DNA from: an uncultured Spirochaetaceae bacterium
GTDB lineage: Bacteria > Spirochaetota > Spirochaetia > Treponematales > Treponemataceae
Length of the DNA stretch: 47,329 nucleotides
Assembly (NCBI GenBank): GCA_902802305.1
Contig: CADCLG010000031.1
Location: 1-47,329, forward strand
Reading direction: 5' to 3'
The translations under genes were made by a program, and so were the position numbers. The notes beneath the pieces were generated by a model. It saw only the letters and a list, made by a program, of their open reading frames with translations. It searched no databases and was not told the DNA's origin. This document shows positions 16,376 through 25,203 of this stretch, in pieces; position 1 is the first letter of the stretch, and every line of letters begins with the position of its first letter.

Positions 16376-18055
16376 ATGGAAAAAATGCCTGAAATTACAA
16401 GAAATGAACTTGGGGCTTTCTGGAAAAATACATTTAATTCTTTTGATGCCACTGTTTATGTACCTTATTCACACTTGCAGGGGGATATATTAAATTATGG
16501 TTTTATAGCCCCTTATATTCTTGTATTTGCAGAAAATCATTTTTCTTATGAAGAAGCTGCCGATTTTGCAGAAAAAAATGGACTTAAAAAACTGGCCTCT
16601 GATTTTGATTCCAGCGTCGTGTTTATATATCCTGTGACTGGCAGCTGGGAAAGCGCAAGCCCGGATATTTTGTCAGAAATTATTTCCAATTCAAGAATAC
16701 ATCAGCTTTATAAAGATGGCTTTGTTACCGCTTTTAATTTTTTTAAACAATGCATAGAAGGTTATTTTATCAGGGGAGCTATTTTCAGAACTCTTCTCTG
16801 CGGATATGGAGCTGGAGCAGATTATATCGCAAAAAACTGCATGAGACATTTTGAATGCGATGGACTTTGGGGACGCTCTGACCTGGCACCTGCAAGCTGC
16901 GTTTTGAATAAGCTTTCTCTTTCTGCTGATTTGCTTGAGTCTTCTATCCAGTCAGATGATATTCCTGTTATTTCTTATGGTAATTCTACAGAAATCAATG
17001 CTATTTTGAAAAAAAATTGTAAATATTTTATTTCCAGAGAGGCGGCTGATATTTTTTCTGATTATTATGGTTTTGCAAAACAGTTCAGACGAATGACAGG
17101 CCCATTACAAATTGATGAGGATTTGGAAAAAGATGGTCTTGTGATTGAACCAGGTATTGCTGAAGTCAGAACTTCTCTTGATAACTGCGGTCAGGACAGA
17201 AATACGGATTTTCACAAAATTGGTTATTTTGCTTTTTATAACAAGAATCTTTTTGATTCCCCAGATTCTTCTTCCCAACCTCTTCCTCTTGTTCTTGGCT
17301 TTCATGGCGGGGGAGACAGCTGCTTTTTCCTTTCAACCATGGCAGGCTGGGCAAAGATAACCCATCGTCATAATTTTTTATTTGTGGCAATAGAAAATCA
17401 TCTGAACAGCACTGCTACAGAAATGGTTGAGTTTGTAGAGATTTTAAAGAAAAAATACAATATTGATTCTACCCGCATTTACGCCACCGGTTTTTCAATG
17501 GGCGGTTGCAAAACCTGGGATTTGATTCAGGAATACCCGGAACTTTTAGCGGCTGCGGCTCCTATGGATGCGACTTTTGATGTAGGCAGAAATATTTATG
17601 ATCGTCTGGTAGAAACAGGCTTTAATACCGAAGTACCAGTCCCTGTTTTTTATGCAGGCGGCGAAGTTTCTCCTTTACCCGAGCTTCCTTATCAGGCACA
17701 AAAATGTCTTGACCGCATGGCTTATGTATTAAAGCTTAATAATGCTACGGCTGCTGACCGCTATTGTAAATCTGTTAATTTTGAAAACAAAGACAAGTGG
17801 GAAAATAAACTCTGGGGAATAAATGGTGATATTATCAATACTGATTATGATGCTTCCCGAAATGCGACTCTTACAATGCAGCTTTTTAAAAGTATTGAAA
17901 GTCCTGCTGCTAAGCTCGATTCTGTTGACCATGTAATGACTGTATTTGCAAGCATAAGCGAACAGGGACACGATTGCCGTGAGCATACCTGCGAACATGC
18001 ATGGAACTTTATGAGCCATTTCCGCAGAGTTGATGGAAAAACTATAAGCAGATAG
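16376..18055 (+). CDS. PHB-depolymerase-like esterase, two-domain, 559 aa
   Basis: Residues 285-559 form an esterase of the polyhydroxybutyrate-depolymerase/feruloyl-esterase type: oxyanion region LVLGFHGGGDS, nucleophile GFSMGG (Ser about 374), a candidate acid in the APMDATFD region, and a His near the C-terminus (EQGHDCREHTCEHAW). The first 280 residues also look like an alpha/beta hydrolase remnant (VVFIYPVTGSWESAS, LLCGYGAGADYIA), but the nucleophile position lacks Ser; this part is inference. No signal peptide is visible, so the substrate is intracellular. The ATG at 16376 is preceded by GGGGAT at eight bases, which favours it over the GTG five codons upstream. The LacI-type operator suggests induction by a carbohydrate ester. 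Confidence 0.75.
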   Translation: MEKMPEITRNELGAFWKNTFNSFDATVYVPYSHLQGDILNYGFIAPYILVFAENHFSYEEAADFAEKNGLKKLASDFDSSVVFIYPVTGSWESASPDILSEIISNSRIHQLYKDGFVTAFNFFKQCIEGYFIRGAIFRTLLCGYGAGADYIAKNCMRHFECDGLWGRSDLAPASCVLNKLSLSADLLESSIQSDDIPVISYGNSTEINAILKKNCKYFISREAADIFSDYYGFAKQFRRMTGPLQIDEDLEKDGLVIEPGIAEVRTSLDNCGQDRNTDFHKIGYFAFYNKNLFDSPDSSSQPLPLVLGFHGGGDSCFFLSTMAGWAKITHRHNFLFVAIENHLNSTATEMVEFVEILKKKYNIDSTRIYATGFSMGGCKTWDLIQEYPELLAAAAPMDATFDVGRNIYDRLVETGFNTEVPVPVFYAGGEVSPLPELPYQAQKCLDRMAYVLKLNNATAADRYCKSVNFENKDKWENKLWGINGDIINTDYDASRNATLTMQLFKSIESPAAKLDSVDHVMTVFASISEQGHDCREHTCEHAWNFMSHFRRVDGKTISR

Positions 18056-18073
18056 TAATTTTATACAGTGAAG

Positions 18074-19798
18074 CTATTTCCATAAAAGATAACCGCTAAT
18101 AGAATAGTCTTTGAAAAGCTTTTTCTCTTCATTCCAATTATAGGAATAGGAACGTATGCAAAGGTCATGGTGATTATCCAGGGAATAAATAAGCAATTCA
18201 TTTTGCTTGTTTTTTCCCGGGTCACTCAAAAGATAATCGGTGATATCATAAGTCTTGCCGTCAAAATCTATTTTTGCGCGGGGAAGTTGGTTTTTATATT
18301 CATCATATTCTTTATTGTTCCAACCCCAGGAAGAAGCGCTTTCATGGTATTCTTTCATTTTTGAATAAGATTGGATATCAATTTCGGGAAGCGGGTAAAT
18401 ATTATAAGTGTTTGAAACTACTTTATAGTTTGTATCGGGTTTTATGTCAAAAAGAAACTCAAAATCAGCTGCATGTCCATTTATGTCTATTGCCCATTCC
18501 GGCATTTTAAGATGACTTTTGAGTGCAAGATAGTTGTAGCTGGAAAGAAGCTTTTGCCTGTCATTATCGGAAATTGTTTGATTGATGATTTCGGCATTAT
18601 ATTTTGTAAGTTTTTTATTTTGAGAATCGTACATATCATATTTTTCAAGCACGCTTATCATTCTTTTAAGCTGATTATTATAAGCTGTTTTTATAATGTT
18701 AAAGGGACTGAGGGAGGCAAAAATAATTATTCCCGCGAGCAGGAGAATTGAATATTTTACAAGTCTTCCTTTTTTTATGAAGGTGAGAGCAATTGTAATG
18801 ATTGAAAAAATTATAAAGAGAAGGCTCGAAAATCTCCAGCCTGTAAAACCATAAGCATTCATGCGTATGAAATAGGCTGGAATCTGAATGCAGATAAGGG
18901 GAATGAAGGCAAATGCTCCATATTTGTAAAAAAATCTCACTGGAGCAAGTTCCCGATATTCTGTAAGAATAAAATAAAAGAAAATATAAAAGCAGGAGGC
19001 AAAGGAAACAAACCAGTTTATCTGTCCGTTTGGAAGCTTAAGGGTAAAAAGAGCCTTGAAAAAATAGGCGTACAAAAGGGCAATCAGAAAAAAGAAGACA
19101 GGCAGGAGAATGTATAAAAAAATTATTTTAAAGGCTTTTCCTGAATCTTCCTCTTCCCGACGGTAAAAAAGATAATATACAAAAATATTAACGGCAAAAA
19201 CCAGATAGCAGAAAGCGGCACAAGATCCATATAGTTCACTTTTTGAATCAAAATCAAAAATAAGGCTTTGGAAGGCAAATATCAAAAGACAGATCCCACC
19301 AAAAAGAACAGTTGCCATGAGGGCACTAAAAAGAAAATATTTTACAAGACCTGCAAAATAAGTTTTTTCTTTGTTTTTGGGAATGAAAATGAATACTGTT
19401 AGCAGTATGACAGCAAATACAATTCCCCAATAATAAAGGTCTTCATATACTATATTTCCAAAGCCACTGTGAGCAAAAAATCCTATCAAAGCACCTGTAA
19501 TAAGTGCTGCTGTTTGAATTAAATATTTAGTAAGAGCTTTTAATTTTTGTGTCAGATATGCTGCGGGAATTGTAAAAATGCAGGACATAAAAAATGCAAA
19601 GAAAAACTCCAGAAAAAAAGTGTTGCTCAGTATTTTAAAGTTGCTGTCAGCCTCATAAATATGAAGGGTGAGGAATATAAAGCTTAAGAGACTGGCTGTA
19701 AAAATAATCCGCTCTTCTTTTAGAGATTGCAAGGCTCCCTTTGCCATAAGTTTAACTTTTGAAAAAAATTGGATTCTTTTTTGAGTATTATCTTTCAT
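18074..19798 (-). CDS. Polytopic membrane protein, DUF4153-like, 574 aa
   Basis: Residues 30-375 contain about eleven to twelve hydrophobic helices, separated by short basic loops. Residues 376-574 are soluble and probably outside the membrane. The arrangement, and the segment ELAPVRFFYKYGAFAFIPLICIQ, resemble DUF4153 proteins, which have no known function. It converges with the esterase gene 18 bases away and is followed upstream by the GGDEF-EAL gene on the same strand (32-base gap), so the two may share a transcript. AAGGA lies close to the ATG. Assignment to DUF4153 is tentative. Confidence 0.6.
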   Translation of the reverse strand: MKDNTQKRIQFFSKVKLMAKGALQSLKEERIIFTASLLSFIFLTLHIYEADSNFKILSNTFFLEFFFAFFMSCIFTIPAAYLTQKLKALTKYLIQTAALITGALIGFFAHSGFGNIVYEDLYYWGIVFAVILLTVFIFIPKNKEKTYFAGLVKYFLFSALMATVLFGGICLLIFAFQSLIFDFDSKSELYGSCAAFCYLVFAVNIFVYYLFYRREEEDSGKAFKIIFLYILLPVFFFLIALLYAYFFKALFTLKLPNGQINWFVSFASCFYIFFYFILTEYRELAPVRFFYKYGAFAFIPLICIQIPAYFIRMNAYGFTGWRFSSLLFIIFSIITIALTFIKKGRLVKYSILLLAGIIIFASLSPFNIIKTAYNNQLKRMISVLEKYDMYDSQNKKLTKYNAEIINQTISDNDRQKLLSSYNYLALKSHLKMPEWAIDINGHAADFEFLFDIKPDTNYKVVSNTYNIYPLPEIDIQSYSKMKEYHESASSWGWNNKEYDEYKNQLPRAKIDFDGKTYDITDYLLSDPGKNKQNELLIYSLDNHHDLCIRSYSYNWNEEKKLFKDYSISGYLLWK

Positions 19799-19829
19799 GT
19801 TGTCCTTAAAATCTGCTGAATGAATCTTG

Positions 19830-21581
19830 CTAAAGCAGTGTTTCTGCCGTAGATGAAGGAATAAGCTTTTTTGCTTCTTCTACAGGTATTGGGCGTCCCC
19901 AGATAAAGCCCTGAATATAATCACAGCCTATGCTTTTTAATGTTTCAAGCTGTTCTTTTGTTTCAACACCTTCAGAAATAACTCCCAGATTTAAAATATG
20001 CCCGATAGAAATGATTGATTCAACATATTTTTTTGAAGATTCGCTTGTTGTCATCAAATCAATAAAGGATTTATCTATTTTAAGCATATTGGCAGAAAAC
20101 TTATTCAGATAGCTCAAGGAAGAATAACCGGTTCCAAAATCATCAATGGCAACTTTTATTCCCATATTTCGGATTTTGTTTATGCATTGCAGGGCTTTTT
20201 CTTCTGAGTCTATCATAATAGATTCGGTAATTTCGAATTCAAAGTGGTTTGTAGGAACTCCACTTGATTTAATTACCTCGCTTATTTCTTCAATAAAAGT
20301 ATTTTTCATCAGATGTTTTACAGAAATATTACAGCTTATGATGATATTTGTATCCTGTGTTTTAAGAACATCTGCCAGGAAAAAGGCGGCTTTTTTTAGA
20401 ACCAGAATATCAATCTGGTCAATTAGTCCAGTTTTTTCTGCAACTGGAATAAAACGGGTAGGGGGTATAAACATGCCTTCCGAATCTATTATTCTTGCAA
20501 GCGCTTCAAAGCCTCTAAGCTTGTGGGAAGAGTCATATTGAGGCTGCAGATGAATGAATACAGAATCACTTTCAAGGGCATTTCTAATTTTTCTTTCAAT
20601 TTCAAGGAACTTCTCACTTTGAGCCATGTCAGAAGAGAAATGGAGGATTGTATTACTGCTGTTTAGTCTTTTTATTTCATGGAGGGCTGCATCGGCATAG
20701 GAAAAAAGTGTATTACTGCTGTCTGCATCCTGTGGGTACTGGGCATATCCAAAGCAGGCATTGATATAATAATCGCAGTTATTAACTGTTATTTTTTCTT
20801 CAAGTGATGATTTGTAAGTATTAATGGTGTTTATTACATCTTTATCAGAAGTGTAGCCGCGAATTACTAGAGCAAATTCGTCGCCACCAACTCTTGCAAT
20901 AAAATCTTTAGTTCCTGTTTTACGGGAGGCGGCAAGGGCTTTCCATCGATTTGCAAGTTCTTTAAGGACAAAGTCTCCAACTTCATGTCCCATAGTATCG
21001 TTAATGCTTTTAAAATTATTTAAATCAACAGAAACGAGTGTAAATTTTGCCTGCTTTGAAATACGGTCATTCATCAGTTCACTACAAGCAAAGCGGTTTG
21101 GTAATTCTGTAAGCATGTCATTTAAAGCCTGGTGACGCAGTTTCTCCTGATATTTTCCCAGCTGCCGGTTATATAGGTAAATAATGCAGATTATGCCAAT
21201 TGTAAAAAGAGTCATGAAAAATCCGGGAATGGTTGATGAGTCTTTACGGACGAATAATAGGAATAGAAGAAGAGGGAGCTGAAATCCGAGAAATGAGATT
21301 GAAGTAATAAAGCCAGGCTTTCTGAAAAAAAATACTATGCAGATTAGGCTGATATTTGCAAGTGAGTTAAAAACACCTGTTAAACGCCAGTATGGAGTAG
21401 GAATCCCCATCAGCATGATGACATCTGGCACACGGGAAACTCTGGTGACAAGAAAAGTTGCGAAAAAATAAAGTAAGAGAAGTATTACAAAAATGATTTT
21501 ATGTGGTGTTTTGGATGTAAGTCTTTTAAGAAAAATCTCATCACTGCTTTCTGTTTCGGGTATCAACTTGAGTTTTTTCAT
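19830..21581 (-). CDS. Membrane GGDEF-EAL cyclic-di-GMP enzyme, 583 aa
   Basis: Four to five N-terminal helices (about 27-140) anchor the protein. The diguanylate cyclase domain has an intact active site, RVGGDEFALVIRGY, with no RxxD inhibitory site seen five residues before it. The phosphodiesterase domain keeps FEALARI, NISVKHL, FEITESI, AIDDFGTGYSSLSYL, KIDKSF and EGVET, so its metal ligands are present too. Both making and breaking c-di-GMP are therefore possible; which dominates cannot be read from sequence. AAGGAG precedes the ATG. With two adenylate cyclases nearby, three nucleotide second-messenger enzymes fall within 10 kb. Confidence 0.93.
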   Translation of the reverse strand: MKKLKLIPETESSDEIFLKRLTSKTPHKIIFVILLLLYFFATFLVTRVSRVPDVIMLMGIPTPYWRLTGVFNSLANISLICIVFFFRKPGFITSISFLGFQLPLLLFLLFVRKDSSTIPGFFMTLFTIGIICIIYLYNRQLGKYQEKLRHQALNDMLTELPNRFACSELMNDRISKQAKFTLVSVDLNNFKSINDTMGHEVGDFVLKELANRWKALAASRKTGTKDFIARVGGDEFALVIRGYTSDKDVINTINTYKSSLEEKITVNNCDYYINACFGYAQYPQDADSSNTLFSYADAALHEIKRLNSSNTILHFSSDMAQSEKFLEIERKIRNALESDSVFIHLQPQYDSSHKLRGFEALARIIDSEGMFIPPTRFIPVAEKTGLIDQIDILVLKKAAFFLADVLKTQDTNIIISCNISVKHLMKNTFIEEISEVIKSSGVPTNHFEFEITESIMIDSEEKALQCINKIRNMGIKVAIDDFGTGYSSLSYLNKFSANMLKIDKSFIDLMTTSESSKKYVESIISIGHILNLGVISEGVETKEQLETLKSIGCDYIQGFIWGRPIPVEEAKKLIPSSTAETLL

Positions 21582-21736
21582 AGGGAGGCTCCTTATGTGT
21601 AATTTCGTTGACTGTCAAAAATAATTATATCATACAAAAATAAATATGGGTAATAATAATTTTTTTTTATCTTTTTCTGGCTTTTAGGATTCGGTTCGGA
21701 ACTGAAGATTATTTCACCTGAAAAAAATTAAAAATG

Positions 21737-21794
21737 TTGACAGCTATTTATTACCGTGTTATATTGTGTATATACAATATACACAATATAACAC
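21737..21794 (+). promoter_or_regulatory. Promoter with 39-bp operator palindrome for the ABC/GntR operon
   Basis: TTGACA (21737-21742), 17 bases and TATATT (21760-21765) are a strong promoter. The -10 lies inside a perfect inverted repeat at 21756-21794: arms GTGTTATATTGTGTATA and TATACACAATATAACAC around TACAA. Binding there would block RNA polymerase. The last gene of the operon is a YtrA-type GntR repressor, so autoregulation is the natural inference. The other bases of 21582-21818 show nothing recognisable. Confidence 0.8.
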
Positions 21795-21818
21795 ATAAAA
21801 GATTTGTAGAGGTGGCAA

Positions 21819-22673
21819 ATGAATCTGATAGAAGTAAAGGATCTTTGTAAAAGCTTTGAAACATTTAAGCTTCAGAAAGTCAGCTTTTCTCTGGAGCAGG
21901 GGTTTATTATGGGATTTATTGGTCGTAACGGGGCTGGAAAGTCTACAACCCTAAAAACTATGTTGAATCTTATGAATAGTGATGGCGGTAGTGTAAAGCT
22001 TTGCGGTCTTTCTATGCCTGCTGACGAAATCGAAATTAAAAATCAGGTTGGATATGTTTTTGGTGGAGTGGATTTTTATCCTGAAGCGAAAATAAGTCGG
22101 ATTACCGATGTTACAAAATCCTTTTATCGGGACTGGAATGAGGAGCTTTATAAAAATCTTTGTGAGCGCTTTGAAATTAATCCTGACAAAAAGTTTAAGC
22201 ATCTCAGCGCCGGTATGAAGGTAAAATATTCAGTTGCAGTTGCAATGAGCCATAATCCTAAGCTTTTGATTCTGGATGAGCCAACTAGCGGTCTTGATCC
22301 AGCTGCCCGAGATGATTTGGTGCTTTTGTTCCAGGAGTTTATTGAGGACGGTGAACATTCAATTTTATTTTCAACTCATATCACAAGCGATCTTGAAAAA
22401 TGTGCCGATTACATCACCTATATAAAACAGGGAAAGATTCTGGCAAGTACAGATAAAGATTCCTTCCAGAAATCTTATATCAGTGTAGCTGGAAAAAAAG
22501 AGCAGCTTTCTTCTGATTCTCAGTTGGAACAGAAAGTTATTGGACTGCATACTCATCAGCTTGGTTTTGAAGGCATTATGAAAGCCGAAGATACTTCTCT
22601 TGCTCATTCTCTTGGTTTGGAAATCGGACAGCCGACTTTGGAAGACATTATGATTCACATTGAGCGCAGATAA
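21819..22673 (+). CDS. ABC transporter ATP-binding protein (YtrB/BcrA-like), 284 aa
   Basis: This is a typical ABC ATPase: Walker A GRNGAGKST (about 36-44), signature LSAGM, Walker B LLILDEPTSGLD (about 150-161) and switch His in FSTHI. It energises export by the permease encoded 14 bases downstream. GAGGTGG lies seven bases before the ATG. The operon order ATPase, permease, YtrA-like regulator suggests a stress-induced export or drug-resistance system, similar in kind to ytr of Bacillus. The substrate is not evident. Confidence 0.92.
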   Translation: MNLIEVKDLCKSFETFKLQKVSFSLEQGFIMGFIGRNGAGKSTTLKTMLNLMNSDGGSVKLCGLSMPADEIEIKNQVGYVFGGVDFYPEAKISRITDVTKSFYRDWNEELYKNLCERFEINPDKKFKHLSAGMKVKYSVAVAMSHNPKLLILDEPTSGLDPAARDDLVLLFQEFIEDGEHSILFSTHITSDLEKCADYITYIKQGKILASTDKDSFQKSYISVAGKKEQLSSDSQLEQKVIGLHTHQLGFEGIMKAEDTSLAHSLGLEIGQPTLEDIMIHIERR

Positions 22674-22687
22674 TTTGGAGGAAAGAA

Positions 22688-23401
22688 ATGAAAAATCAAA
22701 CTTTTAACCTTTTGAAAAAAGAAATAAAACTTGGAAATACGGTTCAGTCAATGTGCTGGCTTATCTGCTGTTTTGGAATGTTTTTTATTCCTTCTTATCC
22801 ATCTTATATTGGTCCCTTTTATCTTACCCTCTGCATTATGATGACTTTTGCTCTGAATCAGTCATCGCATGATATTCTTTATACAGTCCTTCTTCCTGTA
22901 CGCAAAATTGATACGGTAAAGGCTCGTTTTCTTTATTGCGGACTGATTGAGATTTTTGCTCTTGTGCTTGCAATTATTCCTTTTGTGCTTCATAGACTTC
23001 TTCCTTTTCCTGAGAACAGGGCTGGTATTCCTTTGAATATTGCTTTCTTTGGACTTCAATTGATTGTTTTTGCTGTATTTAATTTTATTTTCCTTGGAAA
23101 TGTTTATAAAAATCCTCTTAAGCCGGGCTTGCGTTTTATTTTGGCAGCAATAGGTTATTTTGCAACTTATGCTCTTTGTGAAGTTCCAGTGTGGGCATAT
23201 TTTTCAATGAGTTCAAAGCTTAAAGCTGGAGAGATTATAGAACTTCCTGCCTTGGCTTTATTCGGTTCAAAACTTTATAACATGGATTCAGCTCTTGTAA
23301 CTCAATTTGAAGTTTTGGTAATAGGAATCTTGATTTTTGCAGCAAGCTGGTTTATTACTTTCCGTCGTGCAGCCAGACAGTTTGAAAAGTACGATTTATA
23401 G
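22688..23401 (+). CDS. ABC-2 type permease, 237 aa
   Basis: Six hydrophobic segments spread over 237 residues with no large soluble loop. This matches the small ABC-2 permeases that pair with BcrA-type ATPases. GGAGG stands seven bases before the ATG, and the gene lies between the ATPase and the regulator on one transcript. It should form the membrane channel of the transporter as a dimer. The C-terminal FRRAARQFEKYDL is cytoplasmic. Confidence 0.8.
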   Translation: MKNQTFNLLKKEIKLGNTVQSMCWLICCFGMFFIPSYPSYIGPFYLTLCIMMTFALNQSSHDILYTVLLPVRKIDTVKARFLYCGLIEIFALVLAIIPFVLHRLLPFPENRAGIPLNIAFFGLQLIVFAVFNFIFLGNVYKNPLKPGLRFILAAIGYFATYALCEVPVWAYFSMSSKLKAGEIIELPALALFGSKLYNMDSALVTQFEVLVIGILIFAASWFITFRRAARQFEKYDL

Positions 23402-23404
23402 AAA

Positions 23405-23782
23405 ATGGACATAGTTTTGTCGCAAAAAACAGACAAGCCGATTTATACTCAGATTTATGAACAGATTGCCGCCCAAATTATGAATGGTGAACTTGCTCCT
23501 GGTGAAAAGCTTCCTCCAATCAGAACTGTTGCGGTTAATCTGCGCATAAGTGTTATTCCCGTAAAACAGGCCTGGGAACAGCTGGAAAGGGAAGGCTTTA
23601 TTTCTACTGCAGCCGGACGGGGAACCTTTGTAAATGAACTTGCTCATCACGAAATCTCCAACAAGAGAAAGACAACAGCAGAAGAACTTCTTTCTAAGGG
23701 AATTGCAACTTGCCGTGAGATGGGACTTTCTCTTGAAGAGGTGCTGGAGATTATAAAAAAGCAGTGGACAGAAAAGAATTAA
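23405..23782 (+). CDS. GntR-family repressor, YtrA subfamily, 125 aa
   Basis: The N-terminal winged helix is classic GntR: KPIYTQIYEQIAAQIMNGELAPGEKLPP followed by IRTVAVNLRISVIPVKQAWEQLEREGFI. Only about 55 residues follow, too few for an FadR or HutC effector domain, which defines the YtrA group. It starts three bases after the permease stop without its own Shine-Dalgarno, so it is translationally coupled. It most likely binds the 39-bp palindrome at 21756-21794 and represses its own operon. In Bacillus the regulator comes first; here it is last. Confidence 0.9.
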   Translation: MDIVLSQKTDKPIYTQIYEQIAAQIMNGELAPGEKLPPIRTVAVNLRISVIPVKQAWEQLEREGFISTAAGRGTFVNELAHHEISNKRKTTAEELLSKGIATCREMGLSLEEVLEIIKKQWTEKN

Positions 23783-23788
23783 TCAATC

Positions 23789-24745
23789 TTAATTAGAATC
23801 TGTGGACTTTTTCTTGATTCCAGAAATAAAGAGTCCGGTAATTGTAATAATTGTTCCCAATGCTCCCATCCAGGTGATTTTTTCGCCCAAAATGAAAAAA
23901 GCAAAAATGATTGTTACAACGGGAATCAGATAAAGTCCTTTTGATATTTTTACTGTGCCGATTTTTTGACAGGCCTTGTTCCAGACTGTAAAGCATAAAC
24001 CGCTCGCAATCAATCCTAAAAATGCAAGATAAATGCAGTTCAAGGGGTTAGAAAAACGGAGGCGGTTTACTGCTGTAGAGAAATTAACTGCCATAGATGC
24101 CGCTGCTGAAGAAGTGTCTTGTAAAGAATAATTTATGCGAACTCCTGCAAGAATAAGGGGTATCATTATGATTACTGCAAAAAAGAAGATTCGGCGGGTA
24201 GCTGCAATTGAATTATAACATTTTTTATTCAGCAGGGAGACTGTCATTGAATAAAAGCCCCATGAAATTGCAGCGAGAAGGGCGAGTAAATCTCCTTTTG
24301 GATTTATGCTCAGGTTTGTATGACCGTTAAGACTGACAAAGGTTACTCCAATTATGCAGAAAAGAAAGCCTATTATAAAAAAGAAATTGATGTGTTTTTC
24401 TTTTAAGAAGATTTGCGAGGTTATTGCTGTAAAAAGCGGGGTTGTACTTACGATTACGCTTACATTTGAGGCTGTTGTAAAATTGATTGCGATGTTTTCG
24501 GTAAATTGATAGATTACAACGCCTGAAAGACCTGCAAGAGCAAAGAGAAGATTGTCTTTTAATTCAATTTTTTCCCATTTTGGATATATGAGCCATAATC
24601 CAATATAAGCAGTGATAAAGCGGAAAAATAAAATCTCTAGGGCTGAAAAATCATTAAGCAGGGTTTTTGTGCAGACAAAGGTTATTCCCCATACAAAAAT
24701 TGCAAATCCCGCAAAGAAATAGCCAAGCAGCTTGTCGTTTTTCAT
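23789..24745 (-). CDS. EamA/DMT-family transporter, 318 aa
   Basis: Ten membrane helices in two repeats of the EamA fold are visible; each begins with an acidic or aromatic motif (FAGFAIFVWGITFVCTKTLL, ALLAAISWGFYSMTVSLLNK). Members export metabolites or amino acids. I place the start at MKNDKLLGYF (24745) because the longer frame would start at TTG with no ribosome-binding site. TATTAT lies ten bases upstream, so the mRNA may be nearly leaderless. The gene converges with the GntR gene, six bases from its stop. Substrate unknown. Confidence 0.85.
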   Translation of the reverse strand: MKNDKLLGYFFAGFAIFVWGITFVCTKTLLNDFSALEILFFRFITAYIGLWLIYPKWEKIELKDNLLFALAGLSGVVIYQFTENIAINFTTASNVSVIVSTTPLFTAITSQIFLKEKHINFFFIIGFLFCIIGVTFVSLNGHTNLSINPKGDLLALLAAISWGFYSMTVSLLNKKCYNSIAATRRIFFFAVIIMIPLILAGVRINYSLQDTSSAAASMAVNFSTAVNRLRFSNPLNCIYLAFLGLIASGLCFTVWNKACQKIGTVKISKGLYLIPVVTIIFAFFILGEKITWMGALGTIITITGLFISGIKKKSTDSN

Positions 24746-24831
24746 AATGGAATAGATAATATCGAAAAGAAGGAGAAAATAAAAGCACTTTATGCTAAAA
24801 TAGCCTTTACTGGAGAGCAAAAAATCTTTTT

Positions 24832-25203
24832 ATGATTTTGAAAAAATTACGTATTCTTGATTACATTTTTATCATTATTTTTCTCTTTTTAGGCATTTTT
24901 TTGTCTGTCAGGGGGATGTCACGCCATGGTTCAAAAGTTGTGGTAAATGCCGCTGGAAAAGAATATGAATATCAGCTTAATCAAAATGCAACTTATGAAG
25001 TTGAAGGCCTGCTGGGTAAAACTGTTTTTGAAATTAAAGACGGAAGATGTCGTATTACTGATTCTCCCTGTCCGAATAAAAACTGTGTAAATCAAGGCTG
25101 GCATTCTCCACTTGTTTGCCTACCCAATGATGTAATTATTTCTATTCAGGATGATACTTCTGCTAAAAAAAGCAAGGGGGATTTTGATGCCATTTCTGAA
25201 TAA
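24832..25203 (+). CDS. NusG domain II-containing membrane-anchored protein, 123 aa
   Basis: One N-terminal helix (about 9-27) anchors a soluble domain with the signature GKTVFEIKDGRCRITDSPCPNKNCV and GWHSPLVCLPNDVII. These are the conserved Cys pairs and beta strands of the PF07009 NusG-II/DUF1312 family. The domain is expected outside the cytoplasmic membrane. The family is regularly found beside Gx-transporter and flavin- or quinone-linked genes, as here, but its biochemical role is not settled. The nearest GGAG is about 15 bases before the ATG. The 3' end overlaps the next gene by 17 bases. Confidence 0.85.
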   Translation: MILKKLRILDYIFIIIFLFLGIFLSVRGMSRHGSKVVVNAAGKEYEYQLNQNATYEVEGLLGKTVFEIKDGRCRITDSPCPNKNCVNQGWHSPLVCLPNDVIISIQDDTSAKKSKGDFDAISE

